A DNA stretch of 47,286 bases from an uncultured Acetobacteraceae bacterium (GCA_946476985.1 CAMKWS010000011.1:1-47286); one strand, 5' to 3'. Positions 1 through 8,762 are shown, counted from the first letter of the stretch. Notes: generated from the sequence alone by a model not told the origin. Numbers and translations: made by a program.

Positions 1-2422
1 TATTATTGTTATATTTGAGCCCCAAGACACGCAGGCGAGCATTAAAGCCCATGGAGGTGTTGTAGAGTACCGCTCCAGACTGAATGGAGAGTAGCCCTCC
101 TGAGGAAATAGTTTGTGTCGTTGAACTGTCGCTGGTGCTATCCGTATCCGCCAGTAGAGATACGAAGTTGAAGGAGTTGTCAGAGTCGAGTGAGAGTATT
201 CTCGGTGAAAGGTCGTTATCGTCACTAGTGCTATTATTGCCACCTGCCAAGATAGCGGTATTGATAGCTGTGCCCCCAGAGGCAATGGTGATCTCATTTC
301 CGGTGCCGATTTGTGCGCCGCTAATCCATCCACCGCTGTTTACCTGAATATTCGCTACGGATGCGCCGGAGAGCAGTACGCCGGATGCGCCGCTCATAAT
401 GGTGAGATTACTGACCGCCGCCCCAGAGGTAATCGTGCCATACCCGGCGCTGATCACCATATTGCTGACAACAGCTTGCGAGGCAATGAGCCCGGTTCCA
501 CCATCTGTAACGGAGATATTTTGAACAGTTGCTCCGTTTGCAACGGTATTTGTTGTTTGATCAATGTTGAGGGAATTAACCCAAGCGCCACTTGAGAGTG
601 AAATGGAGCCCCCAGATCCTGCACTGATAGCGGTAATACTCGCGCCAGAACTAAGGGTGACGCCACCTCCGCTAGAAGCGTAAACGGTGCTGAATTGCTC
701 TTGCTGGCCGAGGACAAGCATCCCGTTCGTAAGGCCGCCAGTGACCTGGATTGTAGGGTTTGTGACGGCACCACTTAAAATGGTGGCTGTACCGCCATTG
801 ATGGAGAGAGTTCCTGTGGTTCCTCCAGAGCCGATGACGAGTGTTCCGCCAGAGAGGGCATTTGCATTTACTGCGTAAGCCCCATTGCTGATGATAATAG
901 TACCGCCAGAGGCAGAGCCATATGCGCCTGTGCCAACATTGGCATAATTAATACTTACCCCAGAGGCAGTGAGGAGCCCTGTACCTGTTTGTGCAGCATA
1001 GAGGGCATTGAGGGTGGCACCGCTGAGGATCTGAACTGTGCCCCCATTTGCCTGAGCATTATCTCCAATAACGCCGGAGGAGAACGTGGCGGCTCCGCCA
1101 GATTGCAGCATGGCCCCGCCGGATAATGTTGCACCCGCATAAAAGTACGCAGACCCATTGATAATGGTAGCGCCGCTTGCTGTACCTGTGCTGATAATTG
1201 CACTGCCGCCATTTTGCACAGTTAGGTTTGAGACAACGGCACCATTGATAAGAAGGCCTACCCCACCACTAGAGAGGGTCAGGCCATTAATTGTACCGGC
1301 GTTATCTATAATTGTGCCGCTATTATACGCTGAGAGTTGAGAGCCGGTAACACCAGGGGAGAGGGAAATAGTACCTGAGTTTCTTGCCGTACCATAATAG
1401 ATGCTGCCGCCTGCTGAGACGGTTTCTACGCCTCCATTAACATCAGCATATAAGCTGGTGCCCCCAGGTAGGACAGTACTTTGGGCGCCGCTGGTAATGA
1501 CGGAGGAAACAGCAGCGCCATCGGACCTAATAACCTCAGTGCCTCCTTGGCTTACAATGTCATGAAAGCTTGTTCCTGAGGTGTAGCTCCCTGTGGAGGC
1601 ACTATAGTTGGAGTTAAGATAGGTAACATATGTTCCCCCGCCTACTAAAATTGTCCCTCCGCTGGAGGCGGTGAGGTTAGAGCCTGTTGCTCCAGAGACG
1701 GACAATATGGCGCCGCTGATGGCAGTTGCGTTGAAAGACACCCCGCCGTTAATAACCTGGGTTGCGCTAGTACCTATGAAAAGCTGGTTAAGAGAGCTAC
1801 CGGTAGAGAGAACGAATTGAAGCCCGCCAATGGTTCCCCCAACGGCAGTACCGCCTTTGCCGATAAAATAAATGCTTCCAGGATCAAATGTGCCCCCAGA
1901 GATTAATCCCCCAGATCCATCAGCAAGGTAGCCTTTAATAACAAAGGATGTACCGCCGCCACCGGCGAGGGCGACGCCACCTTGTCCGACATGTGGGTTG
2001 AGTGCTGTCCCGGCTCCTACAGCGCGGTCAGCATATGGGCCGGATGTAACAGCGCCGGCAAACATAGCCGCACTGGAGGTAATCACGGCATTAATGACGG
2101 TTCCTTGTCCCACCGCTTCAAGGGAGCCGCCAGAATTTGTTGTGCCGTTGAGCAGGGTGCCACTTGGCCCGGCAATAGCGGCATAACCGTTGGCCTCTGT
2201 AATAACGGAATTAATCGTCCCGTTTAGCAATGTAATATTGGAGTTCTGGCCAGACTGGTTTGTGCCCGCAATATAATATTGTGAAATGCTAGGGATAGCG
2301 TCAGATTGAATGGAAGACCCGCCTATGAGGACTTTCCATCCTGCTGGAGCGTTAGCCAAGCCAATTGTGCCCCCCGAGAGCACAGAACTAAATAGGCCAG
2401 AAGAGGTGGATGTGGAACTCAT
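1..2422 (-). CDS. Large AIDA-type strand-loop-strand repeat protein, 3' end beyond window
   Basis: The minus-strand frame starting at ATG 2422-2420 stays open to base 1, giving about 807 residues without a stop, so the gene continues past the left edge. The product is almost entirely Gly/Ser/Thr/Asn/Ala/Val, with an irregular repeat of roughly 20 residues in the style SGGTxxxxxVxSGAxxxxxxV, as in AIDA or autotransporter passenger strand-loop-strand repeats that fold into a beta-solenoid. An acidic Ser/Asp-rich insert (about residues 728-768) breaks the repeats. No Sec signal peptide is visible: the N terminus (MSSTSTSSGLFSSVLSGG) lacks a basic, then hydrophobic start. Acetobacteraceae proteins with such repeats often end in a Hint or barrel domain, but that end is outside the window. 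AGGA lies about 11 nt before the ATG. A surface or secreted adhesin or matrix role is inferred only. Confidence 0.82.
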   Translation of the reverse strand, partial: MSSTSTSSGLFSSVLSGGTIGLANAPAGWKVLIGGSSIQSDAIPSISQYYIAGTNQSGQNSNITLLNGTINSVITEANGYAAIAGPSGTLLNGTTNSGGSLEAVGQGTVINAVITSSAAMFAGAVTSGPYADRAVGAGTALNPHVGQGGVALAGGGGTSFVIKGYLADGSGGLISGGTFDPGSIYFIGKGGTAVGGTIGGLQFVLSTGSSLNQLFIGTSATQVINGGVSFNATAISGAILSVSGATGSNLTASSGGTILVGGGTYVTYLNSNYSASTGSYTSGTSFHDIVSQGGTEVIRSDGAAVSSVITSGAQSTVLPGGTSLYADVNGGVETVSAGGSIYYGTARNSGTISLSPGVTGSQLSAYNSGTIIDNAGTINGLTLSSGGVGLLINGAVVSNLTVQNGGSAIISTGTASGATIINGSAYFYAGATLSGGAMLQSGGAATFSSGVIGDNAQANGGTVQILSGATLNALYAAQTGTGLLTASGVSINYANVGTGAYGSASGGTIIISNGAYAVNANALSGGTLVIGSGGTTGTLSINGGTATILSGAVTNPTIQVTGGLTNGMLVLGQQEQFSTVYASSGGGVTLSSGASITAISAGSGGSISLSSGAWVNSLNIDQTTNTVANGATVQNISVTDGGTGLIASQAVVSNMVISAGYGTITSGAAVSNLTIMSGASGVLLSGASVANIQVNSGGWISGAQIGTGNEITIASGGTAINTAILAGGNNSTSDDNDLSPRILSLDSDNSFNFVSLLADTDSTSDSSTTQTISSGGLLSIQSGAVLYNTSMGFNARLRVLGLKYNNN

Positions 2423-2475
2423 AAAAAGGGAGGTCCTTTAAGCGGGGGCGGGGTAATAAAGCGGGGGAGAGGTAT

Positions 2476-2967
2476 TTAAGCGGCGGCCTTTCGAAAATAT
2501 CGTAAACAGGAGTGAACTTCCTCTGGGGGAAGTTGTTCAAGGATGAGCAATACCCCATTTTCTTCAGGAAAGCTCATTGTTAGTTCGGTTTCCCCTTTAA
2601 AAAGAAGTTTTCGCCCCTGCGAAGGATGGGGTTGTTCAAAAAATTTTGTGGGAAGAGGTTCATCTTCTTGGTCAGTTTGAGGAAAGGGGGAGGGGATATT
2701 TCCCGACCACAAATTGCTCTCTGCTTCTAAACTGCCGCCAAGGAAAATGACCATGATTTCCGCACCTGCGGGCAGGTATACTTGGTAGGGTTGGGCTGTA
2801 CTGCCGGAGAGAAGCTCAACCTGGAAGCCATTGTGCCGATAAAGCGTTGTGGCAGTAAGGGAACCATACGAGGTAATAGGGTCATGACAAGGAATCCGCT
2901 GCAGACCGGGGCCAGCGGGAGAGAAAAACCACTCATGGAATTTGTGCAGTATGTGCTTGCCTGACAT
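2476..2967 (-). CDS. Unrecognised 163-aa protein upstream of repeat protein
   Basis: I do not recognise this family. The frame encodes 163 residues ending KAAA, with no signal peptide, no clear membrane segment and no HTH. A middle stretch (YQVYLPAGAEIMVIFLGG, about residues 61-78) has the hydrophobic, beta-like character of a small beta-barrel or cupin fold, followed by a Pro/Glu-rich linker and a second beta-rich part. Its stop lies 53 nt before the start of the large repeat gene on the same strand, so the two are probably co-transcribed and it may serve the secretion, modification or regulation of that protein. The ATG at 2967 lacks a good ribosome binding site. A GGAGGGG run sits further upstream and the frame is open there, but it has no ATG, so the true start is uncertain. 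Confidence 0.6.
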   Translation of the reverse strand: MSGKHILHKFHEWFFSPAGPGLQRIPCHDPITSYGSLTATTLYRHNGFQVELLSGSTAQPYQVYLPAGAEIMVIFLGGSLEAESNLWSGNIPSPFPQTDQEDEPLPTKFFEQPHPSQGRKLLFKGETELTMSFPEENGVLLILEQLPPEEVHSCLRYFRKAAA

Positions 2968-3311
2968 GCGGTGACTTAAAACTGGTTCCGAAGATGCTCT
3001 GTAGCTATCCCCTCCTTCACCCCGATGGAAGGTTTTGCGACAGATTGTATGCGATAGAGAGCTTGAAGGGGAAGTATTATTTTGATGTTTATTTTATTGC
3101 AAGTAGTATTTGCGGTTAAATTATAGTTAATAAAAATTAATAAAATAATTATTTTATGTAATTAAAGAAAATAAAGTAAATATATTTAAAATAATATGAT
3201 TTTAAATAAATAATATAAAAATTATATTGTTAATTAATATATAACAAAAATGTTATAATAATATATCTGATGCCACTATCGGTTTTTTAGTTTTTCTATT
3301 TTGGGATGATT
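2968..3311. other. AT-rich intergenic region between tRNA-Arg(CCU) and the repeat-protein locus
   Basis: No gene is seen here. About 3060-3300 is almost pure A/T, unlike the rest of the window, and contains a perfect 7-bp inverted repeat (TATAACA-AAAA-TGTTATA, 3240-3257). It lies downstream of the tRNA and upstream of the 163-aa gene (both minus strand), so it should hold the tRNA transcript end and the promoter of the 163-aa/repeat-protein pair. No integrase or direct repeat of the tRNA 3' end was found. Confidence 0.6.
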
Positions 3312-3636
3312 TGGTGTCCACGGAAGGATTCGAACCTTCGGCCCCAGGATTCATACCACTTCGACTTTCGCCGCCACTCCTTTACTGTAGGGAGTGTTCG
3401 TGGTCTGGACTGTCTCTTCACCACAGGGTTCCCCTGCCGCGGTGTCGCCCGTACAGTCTCTACACCTTCCAGCACGATATAGCTGGCTTGGCTCGGGATT
3501 GGCCTAGCCCCCTTAGATAAACCAAAAGAGGACGGTAGCGTTCCCCGAATTTGAGCGAATTCACCGGATGGTTTGCCAGTTCCGGTGCCCAATTCATTTA
3601 GGAATCCTGTGCTCTATCCTGCTGAGCTACGTGGAC
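3312..3636 (-). tRNA. tRNA-Arg(CCU), split by a group I intron in the anticodon loop
   Basis: Read on the minus strand, exon 1 (3636-3600, 37 nt) gives acceptor GTCCACG, TA, D stem GCTC/GAGC with loop AGCAGGATA, A, anticodon stem CAGGA and loop TTCCT. Exon 2 (3351-3312, 40 nt) gives AA, anticodon stem TCCTG, a 5-nt variable loop, T stem GAAGG/CCTTC with loop TTCGAAT, acceptor CGTGGAC, discriminator A and an encoded CCA. Joined, the loop is TTCCTAA with anticodon CCU, all four stems pair, and the mature tRNA is 77 nt. The 248-nt interruption falls directly after the third anticodon base. tRNA-Arg(CCU) is a known group I intron host in alphaproteobacteria (the Agrobacterium case is established). 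The gene decodes AGG, so it is probably needed and depends on splicing. Confidence 0.95.
3352..3599 (-). ncRNA. Group I self-splicing intron (tRNA subgroup IC3-like), 248 nt
   Basis: The 5' splice site follows U36 (exon CCU). Internal guide GGG pairs with CCU including the expected terminal U.G wobble, and intron AA pairs with UU to extend P1. P2 is visible as CACCGG/CCGGTG capped by TGG/CCA. A P-like element (AAATTCGGGGAACGC, near 3538-3552) matches the style of bacterial tRNA introns. The R element (GTAGAGACTGTACGGGC, within 3441-3466) and S element (AAGAGACAGTCC, near 3407-3418) form P7 through GACTGT/ACAGTC, with P8 (CAGGG-GAA-CCCTG) between them. A P9-like hairpin (ACTCC/GGAGT) and a GAAA-capped stem follow. 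The last intron base is G, as required. There is no room for a homing endonuclease gene, so mobility in cis is not encoded. Confidence 0.93.
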
Positions 3637-3647
3637 ACGCGTCCATT

Positions 3648-3676
3648 TCCGTAGCGGCTTTTTGTTTTATCTGCAA
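3648..3676 (-). promoter_or_regulatory. Possible sigma-70 promoter of tRNA-Arg(CCU)
   Basis: On the minus strand TTGCAG (3676-3671) and TACGGA (3653-3648) are separated by 17 nt and lie just before the mature tRNA 5' end at 3636. The -10 match is poor, so this is tentative. Confidence 0.3.
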
Positions 3677-3896
3677 GTTATCTTTCTTTATCTCGTATGA
3701 GGTGGCGTTTGCGCATGTAAACCTCTTGGCCTGTGCTGTTGCGCACGATATGTAGGGGGTAGTTTGATATGTTCGTACTGCTAATGCTCCCGAGTTTGCC
3801 AGTTTGGAAGCTATGTCTATGATCGGCCTTGGCACGGCCCCTGTGGGTTTATTCATGTCTTATTTGTCATTGAATTTAGTTCATCGTTCCACTGGC

Positions 3897-4391
3897 ATGT
3901 GGTGTGCATTGCGCCGCCCCTTAGTTGTTTCTTGCATGGCAGCCGTAGCTGTGGCGGGGCTTGCTGGCTGTAGTGGCGGGGCGAGAGATCCTTCCTCTCT
4001 CACATTGCCACGTAATCATCTTTTAGGTGTTGATCGTGGAGCACAGGGGGGGAATGACCAGTTACGGGGTGGCGTGAATGCGTATCTATGGCGTGGTGCT
4101 ATTGATACATTATCCTTCATGCCTATGGCCTCGGCCGATGCTCAGGGAGGGGTGATTTTAACTGATTGGTACCAACCTCCAGGTGCACAGGATGAGCGTT
4201 TTAAAATTGCGACATATATTCTGGATCGTCGCCTTCGGTCAGATGCGATCCGTTTAACAGTTTTCCGACAAACTCGCCTTAATAAGGGAGAATGGCAGGA
4301 TACACCGCCGGTTGCCAGCACAGCGGCAGATATTACCGCGCGTATTTTAGAACGAGCACGTCAATTGCGTGCAGAGAATGGTGGCAAATAA
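3897..4391 (+). CDS. DUF3576 family lipoprotein
   Basis: The product matches the alphaproteobacterial DUF3576 family in its central block ([19 protein letters not shown], then GGVILTDWY) and its C-terminal VFRQ...ILERARQLR segment; the biochemical function is unknown. I chose the ATG at 3897, giving 164 aa, because it yields a compact lipoprotein signal: basic residues 6-7, a hydrophobic core, and lipobox L-A-G-C with Cys25 as the acylation site. In-frame ATGs at 3855 and 3804 would add 14 or 31 residues before this signal. The gene sits 11 nt before leuS, the usual order in Rhodospirillales/Acetobacteraceae, and probably shares its transcript. Envelope location is inferred from the lipobox. 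Confidence 0.85.
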   Translation: MWCALRRPLVVSCMAAVAVAGLAGCSGGARDPSSLTLPRNHLLGVDRGAQGGNDQLRGGVNAYLWRGAIDTLSFMPMASADAQGGVILTDWYQPPGAQDERFKIATYILDRRLRSDAIRLTVFRQTRLNKGEWQDTPPVASTAADITARILERARQLRAENGGK

Positions 4392-4402
4392 GTCGGGACC
4401 GG

Positions 4403-7018
4403 ATGAAAAACATGACAGCGAACACGAATATTCCCGTTGCAACTTTCGACTTTCATGCGCGTGAGCCTTACTGGCAGACCCGTTGGGCTGAAAAAAAGGT
4501 TTTCGAGGCTCCTGATATTCCACCGGCAGATAAGCCTAAATATTATGTTTTAGAAATGTTCCCATACCCTTCTGGGCAGCTGCATGTGGGGCATGTTCGT
4601 AATTATACTTTGGGTGATGTTGTTGCGCGGTATAAGCGGGCACGGGGTTATGCTGTTATGCACCCGATGGGGTGGGATGCATTTGGCTTGCCTGCTGAGA
4701 ATGCGGCGCGTGAGCGGGGTGTGCATCCGGGGAAGTGGACATTACAGAATATTGCCACTATGCGAGGCACATTGCAGCGTCTTGGTTTCTCGTTGGATTG
4801 GAAACGTGAGATCGCTACCTGTTTGCCAGATTATTATGGTCAGCAGCAAAAGCTGTTCTTAGCTATGCTAGCTGCAGGGCTGGTGGAACGGCGTGATTCT
4901 TCTGTAAATTGGGATCCTGTGGATCAAACAGTGCTGGCTAATGAGCAGGTGGTAGATGGCCGCGGGTGGCGCTCCGGTGCATTGGTGGAGAAGAAGACGC
5001 TCTCACAGTGGTTCCTCAAAATTACCGATTTTGCTGAGCCTTTATTGGATGGGCTGAAAACGCTTGATAAATGGCCAGAGCGTGTGCGTGTGATGCAAGA
5101 GCGTTGGATTGGTCGGTCTGAAGGGGCGAAAGTACGCTTTGCTCTGCATAACCCTCCGCCGGGATATGATGCAGATCAGAATAGTGTTGAAGTCTTCACG
5201 ACGCGGCCAGATACATTATTTGGCCTCAGTTTCATCGGGATTGCAGCAGATCATCCTCTGGCACGGAAGGTGGCTGAAAACAACGCAGAGGCCCAAGCTT
5301 TTATTGAGGAGTGCCAACGCACAGGAACTTCAGAAGAAGCTCTGAGCACAATGGAAAAACGTGGCTTTGATACCGGATTGTGTGTGGTGAACCCGCTGGA
5401 TCCTAGCCAGACTGCGCCTGTGTGGATTGCGAATTTTGTGCTGACAGAATACGGCACTGGCGCTGTGTTTGGCTGCCCATGTGGTGACCAACGTGACCTT
5501 GATTTTGCACGTAAATATGGGCTGGAAATTCCCTCTGTTCTGCTGCCTACGGGGCAGGATGAAGCAGATTTTACTTTAGGTAAGAAGGCTGTTACCGGGG
5601 ATGCTGTTTTGTATAATTCTGGCTTCTTGAGCGGGAAGAGTACAAAAGAAGCCATTAAAGCTGCGATCACACGCTTAGAAGAATTAGGTGTTGGTGAAGG
5701 TGTAACTAATTGGCGTTTGCGCGATTGGGGTATTTCCCGCCAGCGTTATTGGGGGTGCCCAATCCCCATCATCTATTGTGATGATTGTGGGGCAGTTCCT
5801 GTTCCTGAAGACCAGCTGCCTGTAACGCTGCCGGACGATGTGACGTTTGAGACGCCGGGTAATCCGCTCGACCATCATCCGACATGGAAGCATGTAAACT
5901 GCCCTAAATGTGGTTCTGCTGCTCGTCGTGAGACAGATACATGCGATACTTTTGTTGATAGTTCATGGTATTTCGCACGCTTCACCAGCCCGAAATCAGC
6001 AACGCCAACAGAACGCAAGGCTGTTGATGGCTGGCTCTCGGTCGACCAATATATTGGCGGGATTGAGCATGCGATCTTACATCTGCTTTACGCACGTTTC
6101 TTTACCCGTGCGATGCAGAAAACTGGGCATTTAGATGTTAGTGAGCCATTTTCTGGGTTGTTTACCCAGGGGATGGTTACGCATGAGAGTTACTCTGATG
6201 ATGGCCAGTGGCTGTATCCTGAGGAAGTGGAGCAGCGTGGTGATGTGGTCGTGCGGAAAGATAACGGCAAGATTGTCAAAGTAGGCCGTTCCGAGAAGAT
6301 GTCTAAATCTAAGCGTAATACAGTCTCTCCTGTAGAGATTATTGAGCGTTATGGTGCAGACACGGCGCGCTGGTTTGTCTTGTCTGATAGTCCTCCAGAG
6401 CGTGATATGGAGTGGACGGCTGCGGGTGTGGCGGCATCTGGTCGGTTTATGCAGCGTTTATATAGGTTGGTGCAGGCTGTTGCAGAGCATGATGAGGCGT
6501 CTGCCGAGCATGGCGAGGCGGGAGATGATCTGCGTCGGGTGACACATCGTACTATTGTAGCCGTAACAGAAGCTTTAGAAGGGTTTAGCCCGAATGTGGC
6601 TGTCGCAAGGTTGCATGAGCTAGCTTCTGCTTTGGGCGATGCGGAAGGTAAAGCAGGTGCAGGGCTTTCGGCGGCCCGTCGTGAAGCTGCGTATGTGCTG
6701 ATTATGCTGATTTCGCCTATGATGCCGCATCTGGCTGAGGAATTGATGCTTATGCTAGAGCCCCAAGGGGCTATGGTGGTGGAGCGGACATGGCCAGAGG
6801 CTGACGAGAGCTTGCTTGCTGTACGAAAGGTCACAATTGCTGTGCAAGTACTTGGCAAGCTACGGGGAACCGTTACATGTGCGCCAGATGCTGCAAAGGA
6901 TGACGTGTTAGCGTTAGCAAAAGCGGAGCCTAATGTTGCTAAAGCGTTAGTGGGCAAGCGGATTGTGAAAGAGATCCACGTGCCCAATCGGATTGTTAAC
7001 TTTGTGGTAGCGGGCTGA
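4403..7018 (+). CDS. leuS: Leucyl-tRNA synthetase
   Basis: Charges tRNA-Leu with leucine (class Ia synthetase, cytoplasm). From ATG 4403 the protein is 871 aa, close to the E. coli enzyme. The HIGH-type motif is HVGH (residues 61-64) within a [11 protein letters not shown] context, and KMSKS lies at about residues 632-636. Between them are the CP1 editing domain (TTRPDTLFG, then the GTGAVFGCP region, where the second Cys-rich variant replaces the commoner VPAH style) and a zinc-finger-like CDDC/CPKC insert. The anticodon-binding and C-terminal domains follow. The frame extends upstream to 4292 inside the DUF3576 gene, but family N termini support 4403 or the next Met at 4412. The stop is 2 nt before lptE, so leuS-lptE-holA is evidently one operon. 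Confidence 0.97.
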   Translation: MKNMTANTNIPVATFDFHAREPYWQTRWAEKKVFEAPDIPPADKPKYYVLEMFPYPSGQLHVGHVRNYTLGDVVARYKRARGYAVMHPMGWDAFGLPAENAARERGVHPGKWTLQNIATMRGTLQRLGFSLDWKREIATCLPDYYGQQQKLFLAMLAAGLVERRDSSVNWDPVDQTVLANEQVVDGRGWRSGALVEKKTLSQWFLKITDFAEPLLDGLKTLDKWPERVRVMQERWIGRSEGAKVRFALHNPPPGYDADQNSVEVFTTRPDTLFGLSFIGIAADHPLARKVAENNAEAQAFIEECQRTGTSEEALSTMEKRGFDTGLCVVNPLDPSQTAPVWIANFVLTEYGTGAVFGCPCGDQRDLDFARKYGLEIPSVLLPTGQDEADFTLGKKAVTGDAVLYNSGFLSGKSTKEAIKAAITRLEELGVGEGVTNWRLRDWGISRQRYWGCPIPIIYCDDCGAVPVPEDQLPVTLPDDVTFETPGNPLDHHPTWKHVNCPKCGSAARRETDTCDTFVDSSWYFARFTSPKSATPTERKAVDGWLSVDQYIGGIEHAILHLLYARFFTRAMQKTGHLDVSEPFSGLFTQGMVTHESYSDDGQWLYPEEVEQRGDVVVRKDNGKIVKVGRSEKMSKSKRNTVSPVEIIERYGADTARWFVLSDSPPERDMEWTAAGVAASGRFMQRLYRLVQAVAEHDEASAEHGEAGDDLRRVTHRTIVAVTEALEGFSPNVAVARLHELASALGDAEGKAGAGLSAARREAAYVLIMLISPMMPHLAEELMLMLEPQGAMVVERTWPEADESLLAVRKVTIAVQVLGKLRGTVTCAPDAAKDDVLALAKAEPNVAKALVGKRIVKEIHVPNRIVNFVVAG

Positions 7019-7020
7019 TT

Positions 7021-7755
7021 ATGCAGGGTTGGAAAAAACAAATACGCTGTTGGGCAGGAGTATTGCTGGCAGGAGCTGGTTTTGTCAGCCTAGGTGCGTG
7101 TGGCTTCCAACCCTTGTACGGGAAGCAAGACAATAAAAAGGCGACAGTCGCGCAACAATTGCAGCAGGTGTTTGTTGCGAATATTCCATCACGCTTTGGT
7201 CAAACACTGCGTTTAAGCTTGCAGAAAGAAATGGCGGGGGACGGGCCAGAGCATCCGCAAGGCTATATATTGCGGGTGAATGGTTCTGCTTCGCTTGAGT
7301 CGGTAGATATTCATCAGGATAACACATCTGGGCGCACGCGCGCTGTTGGGTGGGCCGATTGGCGTCTCTTTAGCGTTGGAAAGGTGCCACAGCTTTTAGC
7401 GCAGGGTTATGCACGGACCTTGGATGGATATAATCTTAACATTGAGCAATATTTTGCCCAGACGCTGAATGATGAGACATTATATAAGCGTATTAGCGAA
7501 AATTTAGCACATGATATAACCACACAAGTGGCGGTGTGGTTCCGGTCTCATCAGGCGGTAGGGCAAGAAAAGACTATTCGTCCTGGGCGTGATCGCTATC
7601 TTGACCATATTCCGGGCACATTGAATACGCCATTCCGCATGTTGGGGGTTGATGGCTTCCCTGCTGCGGCAACGGGGCGTGTGAATAATAATGCCTCTAC
7701 AGCGACGGGCGAAGATAGCCGGAATCTGGAGGAAGAAGAGGATAACGGGTTGTGA
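7021..7755 (+). CDS. lptE: LPS assembly lipoprotein LptE
   Basis: LptE plugs the LptD outer-membrane barrel that inserts lipopolysaccharide into the outer leaflet. The N terminus is a lipoprotein signal (basic KKQIR, hydrophobic core, lipobox L-G-A-C with Cys27) followed immediately by GFQPLYG, the hallmark start of mature alphaproteobacterial LptE. The LptE domain occupies about residues 28-185. At 244 aa it is longer than many homologues because of a low-complexity C-terminal tail of about 60 residues ending in Glu/Asp-rich EEEEDNGL. The start is 2 nt after the leuS stop and the stop overlaps the holA start, so the three genes are translationally coupled. The leuS-lptE-holA order is widely conserved, which supports the call. 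Confidence 0.93.
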   Translation: MQGWKKQIRCWAGVLLAGAGFVSLGACGFQPLYGKQDNKKATVAQQLQQVFVANIPSRFGQTLRLSLQKEMAGDGPEHPQGYILRVNGSASLESVDIHQDNTSGRTRAVGWADWRLFSVGKVPQLLAQGYARTLDGYNLNIEQYFAQTLNDETLYKRISENLAHDITTQVAVWFRSHQAVGQEKTIRPGRDRYLDHIPGTLNTPFRMLGVDGFPAAATGRVNNNASTATGEDSRNLEEEEDNGL

Positions 7756-8762
7756 AAATAGATGCGCGCTCAGCGGGACGCACTCTTGCTGAGGCGGGAA
7801 GCTGGCGCGTTATTCTACTTTATGGTGATGACTCTGGGCTTATTCGTGAGCGCGCTAAGCAGGCCGTTGCAACGGTTATTGATGACTTTGAAGATCCTTT
7901 TCGTCTCGCTCGCTTAGAGGGAGACGAACAAAATCGCTTAGAGGAAGAAGCTTTTGCGCTCTCTCTTACAGGTGGGCGGCGGGCTATTTGGGTGCGAGAT
8001 GCACAAGATAGTATTCTGTCACAATTGCAAAAAAGTTTAGAACCGGACAGTGATACGCTTATCGTTCTGGAAGGGCCAAGCCTAACGGCACGTTCCAAAT
8101 TACGTGTTTTTGCGGATAAGCATAAGCAGGTTGCTGCGATAGGATGTTATCCAGAGGAGGGGCGTAATCTTGCCCGCACAGTTACAGACCTTCTTGCAGA
8201 AGATAATATTCGAATAGATCGTGATGGTCTGGCGTGGTTACTGGGGCATCTTGGTGCAGATAGGGCATTGGTACGAGGCGAGCTAGAGAAGGTACGCCTA
8301 TATGGAGAGCCCGGACAAACACTAACATTGGATGATATCCGTGCCTGTGTAGGGGATTCTGGTCAGGCATCGCTAGATGATGGTGTTTATGCTGCTTTGG
8401 CGGGGGATCGTCTCATGGCGGACCGTGCGTTAGAGCGGGCCTTAGCGGATGGGGCAAGTCCTGTGGCTTTTGCTCGTGTCGTTTTGATGGTTCTAGAACG
8501 TTTTTCTCAAGCGGCTTTGTACGTACAGCAAGGGCAGTCTCGCCAAGAGGCGATGGCGTCTCTCAGGCCCCCAGTATTTTTTAAGCGTAAAGCGCAGTTT
8601 CAATTAGGGTTAGCACGGTGGTCTTTTGAGGCATTACAGCAAGCTGCCCGTGCAACGCAGGCTTTAGAGCTTGCGTGTAAGCAGAGCGGTGCCCCTGATG
8701 AGCTCTTATGCCGGCGGCATCTTGTGAGGCTGTGTCATCCTCGTGCATTTGAGAACGAGTAG
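7752..8762 (+). CDS. holA: DNA polymerase III subunit delta
   Basis: Delta opens the beta sliding clamp within the clamp-loader complex. The 336-aa length, the early segment RVILLYGDDSGLIRERA (the family's FLLYGxDxxLxxE signature), the mid-protein DLLAEDNIRIDRDGLAWLL block and the C-terminal helical collar region (ARWSFEALQQAARATQALELACK) fit HolA. The start is GTG at 7752, whose GTGA overlaps the lptE stop codon by 4 nt. It is the last gene of the leuS operon; 276 nt follow before the next gene. Confidence 0.95.
   Translation: MKIDARSAGRTLAEAGSWRVILLYGDDSGLIRERAKQAVATVIDDFEDPFRLARLEGDEQNRLEEEAFALSLTGGRRAIWVRDAQDSILSQLQKSLEPDSDTLIVLEGPSLTARSKLRVFADKHKQVAAIGCYPEEGRNLARTVTDLLAEDNIRIDRDGLAWLLGHLGADRALVRGELEKVRLYGEPGQTLTLDDIRACVGDSGQASLDDGVYAALAGDRLMADRALERALADGASPVAFARVVLMVLERFSQAALYVQQGQSRQEAMASLRPPVFFKRKAQFQLGLARWSFEALQQAARATQALELACKQSGAPDELLCRRHLVRLCHPRAFENE

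Noticed and set aside
84-2227. Several short plus-strand frames at the left end
   Set aside because: All are antisense to the continuous repeat-protein frame, which is open from 2422 to the edge.
1-2422. CRISPR-like or DNA tandem repeat array
   Set aside because: The repetition is at protein level (Gly/Ser-rich solenoid) with irregular unit length; there are no identical spaced DNA repeats.
3296-3592. 98-aa minus-strand frame inside the tRNA/intron region, possibly an intron-encoded protein
   Set aside because: It coincides with the ribozyme core and tRNA exons, has no LAGLIDADG, GIY-YIG or HNH motif, and its composition is that of structured RNA.
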